Part shown: positions 1 through 5,537 of the stretch, in pieces | How the letters are laid out: each line of letters opens with the position of its first letter | How positions within the stretch are numbered: the stretch's first letter is position 1 | Origin: Rickettsiales bacterium | GTDB taxonomy: Bacteria > Pseudomonadota > Alphaproteobacteria > Rickettsiales > UBA1997 | Assembly: GCA_028040005.1 (NCBI GenBank) | Contig: JAOFKK010000066.1 | Coordinates: forward strand, 1 to 5,537 | DNA: 5,537 nucleotides | Reading direction: 5' to 3' | Made by a program: the position numbers and the translations under genes | The notes under the pieces: model-generated | What the model saw: the letters and a program-made list of their open reading frames with translations, nothing else | Databases searched by the model: none | Told to the model about the DNA's origin: nothing

Positions 1-5
1 ATTAG

Positions 6-3000
6 ATGATTAATCACCAATTACAACTTAAACAAATTAAGGAAGATAGCTCTCTTATTAAATTAAATGATGATGCGATAGGGTTTGCTTTATCAGAATT
101 TATCAATAATTCGGATCAAAAATATTTCATTCACATTACCCAAAATGACAAGAAATTAGAAGAAATTAAATCACAAATTGAGTTTTTTTCTCCAAAAGTT
201 AAAATCTTAACCTTTCCCAGTTGGGACTGCCTACCTTATGATCGCGCCTCGCCAAAATCAACAATTATAGCCGCAAGAATTAAAACATTGATTGAAATTT
301 CCCAAAATCAAAATCAACAAATAGTTATTTTAACAACTGCCAATTCTGTTTTACAAAAAATAACGCCAAAAAATGACATAACCAATCTTGGATTTGAAAT
401 TAATCAGGGTAATAAAATTGCCACTGACAAAATGATCGAATTTTTATCAAATAATGGCTATAAAAGAATGGGAACAGCCAATGATATTGGCGAATTTGCA
501 GTTCGTGGCAATATTATTGATGTTATAATTTATAGTAAATTACAAAAGAATGATGATTTAATTGGTTATCGTTTTGATTTTTTTGGCGATGAAATTGATG
601 AAATTCGCTGTTTTGACCCAATCACCCAAATCACTTCCAATAAGGTTAAAAAAGTTAGCTTCTTTCCTGCGAGTGAAATTATTTTGAATGAAAAGACCAT
701 TAATAATTTTAAAAAAAACTATAATCAAAATTTTGGCTATCCTGATTGTGATCAACTTTATGATAATATTATTGATGGTAGAGAATATGCGGGGATGGAG
801 GGTTTTTTACCATTATTTCATGATCAAAATTTAGATAATTTATTTGATTATATTAATCCTGAAAATAGCTTTATCTGCCTTGAAGAGAAAATCTTTATCG
901 AAATTAATAGCAGAATAGAACAAATAGAAGAATATTACCAATCGCGATTAGATACAATTGAAGAATCGCGTAAAAATGGTAATATTTATCACCCATTACA
1001 TCCGTCAAAATTATACTTAACCTTAGAAGAATTTAATGATAATTTAGCAAAATTTAATATTTTAAAATTCCATAATTTTTCTAACCCCAATCTTAATGAT
1101 CGCAATATTGACTTAAATATTAAATCAATTCCTAACTTTCTTGATGCTAGCAAGGTTAATAAAAAATATGTTTTTGAATTATTTGGTGAATTTTTAACAA
1201 AGGAACTAATTGATCACAAAATTATTATTAGCACTATTAGCGAAGGTGCAAGATCTGTAATTGCCAAAATCCTGCATCAAAATGACTTCTTAACTAAAGA
1301 AATCAACTCCTATGATGAAATAGAAAATTTAAAGAAAAACCAAATAGGAATTGCAATTTTTGACCAAAAAAGTGGCTTTTATAGCCCTAATTTAGCTATT
1401 ATTAGTGAGAATATCCTACTTGGAGAAAAGATTAAACGCAAAAATAAACAAAAATTAAGCAAAAGAATTTTAGAAGAAGGTTTTGCCTTAAAACAAAAAG
1501 ATTTAATAGTTCATATGCAGCATGGTATTGGTCGCTTTGAAGGGTTGGAAACTATAAAAATTGGCCAAAATCAGAATGACTTTCTTAAAATTACCTATAA
1601 AAATAATGACAATCTTTTTGTTCCTGTCGAAGATATTGACTTAATTACCAAATATTCCTCCGAAAATTCCTTAATTGAACTTGACATATTGGGTGGTGTT
1701 AATTGGAAAAATCGTCGTAAAAAAGCCAAAGAGAAAATTAAAATAATGGCTGAAAAATTAATGAATATTGCAGCTAAAAGAAAAGTTCAAAAAGCACCAA
1801 TTATGGATGTAGAATCGGGATTTTATGATGAATTTAAAAATGATTTTCCATTTATTGAAACCAATGATCAATTAAAATCTACAGAAGATATTGAAGATGA
1901 TTTAATAAAGGGCTATCCTATGGATCGCCTAATTTGTGGCGATGTTGGATTTGGTAAAACTGAAATTGCAATGAGGGCCGCCTTCATTGCTGCTTCTTCT
2001 GGTTATCAAGTAGCAATTATCACGCCTACAACATTATTATGTCGTCAGCATTATAATAATTTTCTAAAAAGATTCGCTAAAACAAAGTTAAAAATTGCCA
2101 GCCTATATCGCATGAATACAGCTTCACAGAATCGTAAAGTCAGAGAACAAATGGAAAATGGGGATGTTAATATTGTTATTGGAACTCACTCAATTTTAGC
2201 CAAAAATACCAAATTTAATAATTTGGGTTTAATAATATTGGATGAAGAACAGCATTTTGGTGTAGCACAAAAAGAAAGAATCAAAGAATTTAAAAATGAA
2301 ATTCATATTTTAAGCCTTTCAGCCACCCCAATTCCTCGTACTATGCAAATGTCTCTTTCTGGCATTAAAGAAATGAGTATAATTGCAACGCCACCAATTG
2401 ATCGCATGGCTATCAGAAATTTTGTTATGCCTTATGATACGGTAATTGTTAAGGAGGCTCTAATGCGTGAATATCAAAGAGGGGGTAAAAGCTTTTTTGT
2501 AGTACCTAAAATTGCTGATTTAAGAAATATTGAAAAACATCTTAAAGATTTAGTACCCGAAATTAAAATTAGATCAGCACATGGCCAAATGAAGCCAGAT
2601 GAGCTGGATCAAATTATGAATGATTTTTATGATGGCAAGTTCGATATGCTTCTTTCCACTACTATTATTGAGTCTGGAATTGATATTGCCGATGCTAACA
2701 CAATTATTATTTATAAAGCCGAGCATTTTGGCTTAGCACAGCTTTATCAAATTAGAGGTCGTGTTGGTCGTGGCAAAATTCGTGCTTATTCTTATATTAT
2801 GAGCAGTATGGGCCGTAAATTAACTAAAAATTCAGTCAAAAAATTAGAAGTAATGCAAAATATTGACTCTCTTGGTGCGGGCTTTTCAATCGCTTCACAT
2901 GATATGGATATTAGAGGTGCTGGCAATATAATTGGCGATGAACAATCGGGTCACATTAAAGATACCGGTATTGAGCTTTATCAAACCATGCTTAGCGAGG

Positions 3001-3479
3001 CCATTGATAATATTTCTAACGATAATCTGCAAATTATTAATGATTATCAGGTTAAAATTAAATTAGGATTGTCACTTTTAATTCCAGAAAATTATATAGC
3101 AGATATTGATTTAAGAATGAGTCTTTATAAAAGAATCGGCAATATTAAAACAGAGGAAGAAAAGCAAGCAATGGAAATGGAATTAACTGATCGTTTTGGC
3201 AAAATTCCACAAGAAGTTGGCAATCTTTTAGAAATTTGCAATATTAAAATTGAGGCTAAAAAAGTTAATATTGCCAAAATTGAATCAAGAGGATTAGATA
3301 TTATTATTGAATTTAAAGATCAAAAAAAGGTCAATATTGATGCTTTATTAAAAATGGTTTTTGCAAGTGAGGGCAAAATCAAATTAGAGGGTGAGAAGGT
3401 AATATTTATTAACTACCAAAAAAAGCCAAAGCTTGATTTGGTAATTAACGCAATAAAGATATTAAAGGATAAATCTTGA
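6..3479 (+). CDS. mfd: Transcription-repair coupling factor Mfd
   Basis: Mfd is a cytoplasmic ATP-driven DNA translocase that pushes RNA polymerase stalled at a lesion off the template and recruits UvrA for nucleotide excision repair. At 1157 residues it is full length (E. coli Mfd is 1148). The N-terminal UvrB-like module shows TFPSWDCLPYDRASP (69-83), GEFAVRG (162-168) and RFDFFGDEID (189-198). The RNA polymerase-interacting domain begins near DLIVHMQHGIGR (499-510). The RecG-like SF2 translocase follows: Q-motif-like ETNDQ, Walker A GDVGFGKTE (645-653, K651), motif II DEEQ (746-749), SAT (772-774), TTIIESGID (885-893) and QIRGRVGR (915-922). The TRG-type segment HDMDIRGAG covers 965-973, and the C-terminal D7 domain includes SLYKRIG (1039-1045). 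No key motif is missing. The in-frame TAG at 3-5 makes the ATG at 6 the earliest start, and the stop may belong to an abutting upstream gene. Only five upstream bases are present, so promoter and ribosome site cannot be judged. The 3' end overlaps convergent hslU by 18 bp. Confidence 0.97.
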   Translation: MINHQLQLKQIKEDSSLIKLNDDAIGFALSEFINNSDQKYFIHITQNDKKLEEIKSQIEFFSPKVKILTFPSWDCLPYDRASPKSTIIAARIKTLIEISQNQNQQIVILTTANSVLQKITPKNDITNLGFEINQGNKIATDKMIEFLSNNGYKRMGTANDIGEFAVRGNIIDVIIYSKLQKNDDLIGYRFDFFGDEIDEIRCFDPITQITSNKVKKVSFFPASEIILNEKTINNFKKNYNQNFGYPDCDQLYDNIIDGREYAGMEGFLPLFHDQNLDNLFDYINPENSFICLEEKIFIEINSRIEQIEEYYQSRLDTIEESRKNGNIYHPLHPSKLYLTLEEFNDNLAKFNILKFHNFSNPNLNDRNIDLNIKSIPNFLDASKVNKKYVFELFGEFLTKELIDHKIIISTISEGARSVIAKILHQNDFLTKEINSYDEIENLKKNQIGIAIFDQKSGFYSPNLAIISENILLGEKIKRKNKQKLSKRILEEGFALKQKDLIVHMQHGIGRFEGLETIKIGQNQNDFLKITYKNNDNLFVPVEDIDLITKYSSENSLIELDILGGVNWKNRRKKAKEKIKIMAEKLMNIAAKRKVQKAPIMDVESGFYDEFKNDFPFIETNDQLKSTEDIEDDLIKGYPMDRLICGDVGFGKTEIAMRAAFIAASSGYQVAIITPTTLLCRQHYNNFLKRFAKTKLKIASLYRMNTASQNRKVREQMENGDVNIVIGTHSILAKNTKFNNLGLIILDEEQHFGVAQKERIKEFKNEIHILSLSATPIPRTMQMSLSGIKEMSIIATPPIDRMAIRNFVMPYDTVIVKEALMREYQRGGKSFFVVPKIADLRNIEKHLKDLVPEIKIRSAHGQMKPDELDQIMNDFYDGKFDMLLSTTIIESGIDIADANTIIIYKAEHFGLAQLYQIRGRVGRGKIRAYSYIMSSMGRKLTKNSVKKLEVMQNIDSLGAGFSIASHDMDIRGAGNIIGDEQSGHIKDTGIELYQTMLSEAIDNISNDNLQIINDYQVKIKLGLSLLIPENYIADIDLRMSLYKRIGNIKTEEEKQAMEMELTDRFGKIPQEVGNLLEICNIKIEAKKVNIAKIESRGLDIIIEFKDQKKVNIDALLKMVFASEGKIKLEGEKVIFINYQKKPKLDLVINAIKILKDKS

Positions 3480-4802
3480 TAAATCTATCTTACTTCCAAT
3501 AAATTCACTTAGTGATTTATCAACAAATTCCTTATCTATTGTAACAATTACTTTTTTCTTGCAATTGCAATTATTAAAACTGACCTCTTCTAATATTTTT
3601 TCCAATAAGGTGTAAAGTCTTCTAGCGCCAATATTTTCAACCTCCGAATTTAACTTATTGGCAATTTTGGCAATTTGCTTAATACCATTATCTACAAAAT
3701 CTAATTGAACATTTTCAACCGCCATTAAAGCGACATATTGTTTAATTAAGCTAGATTCTGGCTCTGTTAAAATTCTAACCAGATCTTTTTCTGTCAAGGC
3801 TTGTAACTCAACCCTAATAGGAAAACGACCCTGTAATTCAGGAAGTAAATCAGATGGTTTGGCAATATGAAAAGCGCCCGAAGCAATAAATAAAATATAA
3901 TCAGTATTAATAACGCCATATTTAGTATTAACCGCCGTACCCTCAACTAAGGGTAATAAATCTCTCTGCACACCTTCACGAGAAACTTCGCCACCCTTAT
4001 TATTAGCACCTTTAGCGCATATTTTATCAAATTCATCAATAAAAATAATTGCTTCATTTTCTACCAAATCAACTGCAATTCTTGTAACTTCTTCCTTGTC
4101 AATAAGGTTTTCAGACTCTTCCTCAACTAAAACTTTTTTAGCGTCAATTATTTTTAATTTTGTCTTTTTCTTTTTGTCACCGCCAATTGCCTTGCCAATA
4201 ACATCGCCTATATTTAACATACTGGCCTGACCACCCGGAACATCAAAAGTGGAAGAAAATGGTGAAGGGCTGTAACTTTCTTTTACTTCAATTTCTATCT
4301 CCTTATCATCTAAATAATCTGTTTCTAGTAATTTTTTAAATTTTTCTCTAGTTTCATCAGAAGATTCTTCGCCAACTAGGGCATCTAAAATAATATCTTT
4401 TGCTTTGTCTTTGGCTTTTTCTTGAACATCCTTTCTTTTTTTATTGCTAACTTGATTAATTGCAATTTCAACCAAATCTCTAATGATTGACTCAACATCG
4501 CGACCAACATAACCAACTTCAGTAAATTTTGTTGCTTCAACCTTAATAAAAGGCGCATCAACCAATTTTGCCAATCTTCTTGCAATTTCTGTCTTACCAA
4601 CGCCGGTTGGACCAATTGAAAGAATATTTTTTGGAACAATTTCTTCCCTTAAAGGGTTGTCAACTTGCTTTCTTCTATATCTATTTCTTAAAGAAATTGC
4701 TACAGATTTTTTAGCCAAATCTTGCCCTATTATATATCTGTCCAATTGCGAAACTATCTCTTTAGGTGTAAGATTTTGTGTGAGATTAATTTTATCACTC
4801 AT
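3462..4802 (-). CDS. hslU: HslUV protease ATPase subunit HslU (ClpY)
   Basis: HslU is a hexameric AAA+ unfoldase in the cytoplasm; it unfolds substrates and threads them into the HslV peptidase. The 446 residues match the usual length (about 440-450). Visible parts are an N-terminal LTPKEIVSQLDRYIIGQ segment (11-27), Walker A GPTGVGKT (64-71, K70), the pore loop GYVG (97-100), an insertion (I) domain around 110-240 with a lysine-rich stretch, Walker B IIFIDEFD (252-259, D256/E257), a sensor-1 region LFIASGAF (304-311), the arginine finger in LQGRFPIR (R326) and sensor-2 GARRL (392-396). The C-terminal tail DLSRFIL (440-446), which docks into HslV, is intact, so an HslV partner should exist. 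The start is firm: the first upstream in-frame triplets reach a TAA at 4815-4817 without another ATG. No Shine-Dalgarno lies before it. hslV, normally immediately upstream in the same operon, is absent; a divergent membrane gene sits there instead. A CNC pair at 412-414 is unusual but lies outside the known motifs. Confidence 0.97.
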   Translation of the reverse strand: MSDKINLTQNLTPKEIVSQLDRYIIGQDLAKKSVAISLRNRYRRKQVDNPLREEIVPKNILSIGPTGVGKTEIARRLAKLVDAPFIKVEATKFTEVGYVGRDVESIIRDLVEIAINQVSNKKRKDVQEKAKDKAKDIILDALVGEESSDETREKFKKLLETDYLDDKEIEIEVKESYSPSPFSSTFDVPGGQASMLNIGDVIGKAIGGDKKKKTKLKIIDAKKVLVEEESENLIDKEEVTRIAVDLVENEAIIFIDEFDKICAKGANNKGGEVSREGVQRDLLPLVEGTAVNTKYGVINTDYILFIASGAFHIAKPSDLLPELQGRFPIRVELQALTEKDLVRILTEPESSLIKQYVALMAVENVQLDFVDNGIKQIAKIANKLNSEVENIGARRLYTLLEKILEEVSFNNCNCKKKVIVTIDKEFVDKSLSEFIGSKIDLSRFIL

Positions 4803-4832
4803 AATAATTTTGATTTAAAAAAAACTTTCTTT

Positions 4833-4838
4833 AATATA
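4833..4838 (-). promoter_or_regulatory. Candidate -10 element for hslU
   Basis: Read on the minus strand this is TATATT, five of six matches to the sigma-70 -10 consensus. It would put a transcription start near 4826 and give an untranslated leader of about 24 nt before the hslU ATG. No -35 hexamer stands at 16-18 bp; a TTGAAG at 4849-4854 is only 10 bp away. The region is so A+T-rich that such matches are expected by chance, so the call rests mainly on its position in the divergent intergenic gap. Confidence 0.25.
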
Positions 4839-4855
4839 ATATATATCACTTCAAA

Positions 4856-4877
4856 ATAATATTTATAAAAATATTAT
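4856..4877. repeat. Perfect inverted repeat in hslU-mreD divergent gap
   Basis: The arms ATAATATTT (4856-4864) and AAATATTAT (4869-4877) are exact reverse complements around a 4-nt ATAA spacer. The element lies mid-way in the 109-bp gap between the divergent starts of hslU and mreD, where an operator for either promoter would sit. It is made only of A and T, so its hairpin would be weak as RNA and chance occurrence is quite possible. A DNA-binding site is an inference from position and symmetry only. Confidence 0.4.
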
Positions 4878-4894
4878 CTAAGATTCAAAGCTTA

Positions 4895-4900
4895 TATTAT
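4895..4900 (+). promoter_or_regulatory. Candidate -10 element for mreD
   Basis: TATTAT matches five of six consensus -10 positions and lies 11 bp before the mreD ATG. If used, transcription would start about 5 nt before, or at, the ATG, giving a leaderless or nearly leaderless mRNA, which agrees with the absence of a Shine-Dalgarno. The best upstream -35-like hexamer (TTATCT at 4874-4879) is poor and only 15 bp away. Low confidence because of the base composition. Confidence 0.25.
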
Positions 4901-4911
4901 ACGATATCTGA

Positions 4912-5400
4912 ATGCAAAAATCAATTTATAAAAATCTGTATCTTAAATTATTAGCTATATTTTTTACCATATTAAGTATAAATAATATTCATATTTTTGA
5001 TAATATAAAATTACTCCCCAATCTTGATGTGATGCTTATTTTCTTTTTTACAATATGTAAAATAGGAATATTCCCTATATGGTTTATATTTATTTTAGGA
5101 ATATGGTCAGATGCAATATCTGGCATTAATATTGGTATATCATCTTTATTATATATAGTGTTAATTAAATTATTTTTATTTTTTAATTATCCCGAAAAAA
5201 ACATTACTGATTTTAGGAAAAACATGTTCTTATTTTTTATGTTTTTAGCGATATTTTATATATTAAAAATTGGATTTTTATCTATCTATAATGGCCAAAT
5301 ATATAATTTATATAATTTAGCTATAGAGTTTTTTATATCAATTGCCCTATATTCAATTTTTAGCTCTATATTGCTTAAATATAATAAAGAAGATTATTGA
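4912..5400 (+). CDS. mreD: Probable rod shape-determining membrane protein MreD
   Basis: This is a 162-residue, very hydrophobic protein, the usual size for MreD, the inner-membrane component of the elongasome that works with MreB, MreC, RodA and PBP2 in lateral wall synthesis. About five membrane segments can be seen, roughly at 10-27, 38-66 (one or two passes), 76-93, 103-125 and 132-155. The supporting signature is P36-N-L-D, P55, then LGIWSDAISGINIG (62-75) with G63, D67, G71 and G75, matching the MreD pattern of LG..xD...G..LG near the second or third helix. The tail is short and charged (KYNKEDY). The start is set by an in-frame TGA at 4909-4911 directly before the ATG; there is no Shine-Dalgarno, and a leaderless message is possible. 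Isoleucine codons are mostly ATA (19 ATA, 12 ATT, 1 ATC), unlike mfd. No mreB, mreC or mrdA is seen beside it. A different small polytopic membrane protein (ECF-type S component, for example) is the main alternative. Confidence 0.78.
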   Translation: MQKSIYKNLYLKLLAIFFTILSINNIHIFDNIKLLPNLDVMLIFFFTICKIGIFPIWFIFILGIWSDAISGINIGISSLLYIVLIKLFLFFNYPEKNITDFRKNMFLFFMFLAIFYILKIGFLSIYNGQIYNLYNLAIEFFISIALYSIFSSILLKYNKEDY

Positions 5401-5428
5401 CAAAGTAATAATATCACATGTCAAAAAT
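5393..5428. repeat. Imperfect dyad across the mreD stop codon
   Basis: The arms ATTATTGACA (5393-5402) and TGTCAAAAAT (5419-5428) pair at nine of ten positions, with a perfect core TTGACA/TGTCAA separated by 16 bp. Parts of the spacer (GT..AT and AT..AC) can pair further. The left arm contains the mreD TGA stop. As RNA it would form a modest A+U-rich stem at the mRNA 3' end, but no U tract follows on either strand, so it is not a classical intrinsic terminator. It could stabilise the 3' end, act as a DNA site, or be chance. Confidence 0.35.
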
Positions 5429-5511
5429 AATAGCTGTAAATAAAGAATATAAATTTTACCTCCTTTATAACAAAACTTGCACTATAGCCTATGGTAGCTA
5501 AAAATTAAACC

Positions 5512-5536
5512 TCCTCCTTTTAACCTAAAAGGAGGA
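5512..5536. terminator. Strong hairpin, probable terminator or SD-sequestering stem
   Basis: The arms TCCTCCTTTT (5512-5521) and AAAAGGAGGA (5527-5536) form a perfect 10-bp stem with a 5-nt loop AACCT. On the minus strand the stem is followed after two bases by TTTAATTTTT, a reasonable U tract, so it could terminate a leftward gene entering from beyond the right edge. On the plus strand the following bases are outside the window; it could end the mreD transcript if a T run follows. The 3' arm is also a perfect Shine-Dalgarno sequence on the plus strand, so a start codon just past the edge would make this a ribosome-site-masking stem. A second CCTCCTTT at 5459-5466 could pair with the same arm. 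The hairpin itself is certain; its role is not. Confidence 0.5.
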
Positions 5537-5537
5537 A

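Noticed and set aside
558..755. Minus-strand open frame of 65 codons inside mfd
   Set aside because: It lies fully within conserved mfd coding sequence and shows no family features; it is a reading-frame shadow.
4385..4639. Second minus-strand open frame of 84 codons inside hslU
   Set aside because: It overlaps the Walker A and pore-loop coding region of hslU in another frame, and its leucine/glutamine-rich product is an out-of-frame artefact.
5397..5431. Perfect -35 hexamer TTGACA with an AATAAT at 5426-5431 as a plus-strand promoter
   Set aside because: The spacer would be 23 bp, and the hexamers at the proper 16-18 bp distance do not resemble a -10. The opposite-strand TTGACA fails in the same way.
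5455..5470. Resemblance of TTTACCTCCTTTAT to the 3' end of 16S rRNA (anti-Shine-Dalgarno)
   Set aside because: None of the conserved 16S sequence (for example the helix 45 region) precedes it; only the CCTCCTTT core is shared.
5485..5500. Small inverted repeat TAGC/GCTA with an 8-nt loop
   Set aside because: A 4-bp stem is too short to support any call.
5418..5501. Short open frame of 27 codons (ATG to TAA) after mreD, peptide beginning MSKIIAVNKEY
   Set aside because: No ribosome site, no recognisable family, and short frames of this length are expected by chance; its start lies inside the dyad at 5393-5428.

Overview
The window is a compact, very A+T-rich bacterial segment (over 70% A+T by eye, with A/T favoured at third codon positions). 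It carries three complete genes, all of housekeeping type, and a short 3' non-coding tail. The protein sequences point to an alphaproteobacterium, most likely of the Rickettsiales or a similar reduced, host-associated lineage. The Mfd motifs (DEEQHFGV, TTIIESGIDIA, LYQIRGRVGRGK, ASHDMDIRGAGN) are of the alphaproteobacterial/rickettsial style, and HslU closely follows the proteobacterial pattern through to its C-terminal DLSRFIL. Two of the three genes end in TGA and the third in TAA, so TGA is a stop and the standard bacterial code applies. The lineage call is inference from remembered family patterns, not from a database search.

Layout. Positions 6-3479 (+) encode the transcription-repair coupling factor Mfd, complete, with an in-frame TAG directly before its ATG. 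Positions 3462-4802 (-) encode HslU, the unfoldase ATPase of the HslUV protease; it converges on mfd and the two coding ends overlap by 18 bp. Positions 4803-4911 are a 109-bp A+T-rich divergent promoter region containing a perfect 9-bp inverted repeat. Positions 4912-5400 (+) encode a 162-residue multi-pass membrane protein with the MreD signature. Positions 5401-5537 hold no convincing gene. They contain an imperfect dyad that straddles the mreD stop and, at the very edge, a strong 10-bp-stem hairpin whose 3' arm contains a perfect Shine-Dalgarno-like AAAAGGAGG.

The genes do not form one pathway: DNA repair during transcription (Mfd), cytoplasmic protein quality control (HslU) and cell-wall elongation (MreD). 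What is notable is arrangement. hslU has no hslV directly upstream, mreD is not flanked within the window by mreB, mreC or mrdA, and the mfd/hslU 3' ends interlock with no room for a dedicated intergenic terminator. Nothing seen supports a novel defence system, mobile element, CRISPR array or RNA gene; the most interesting non-coding signal is the terminal hairpin with its duplicated anti-Shine-Dalgarno-like CCTCCTTT motif.
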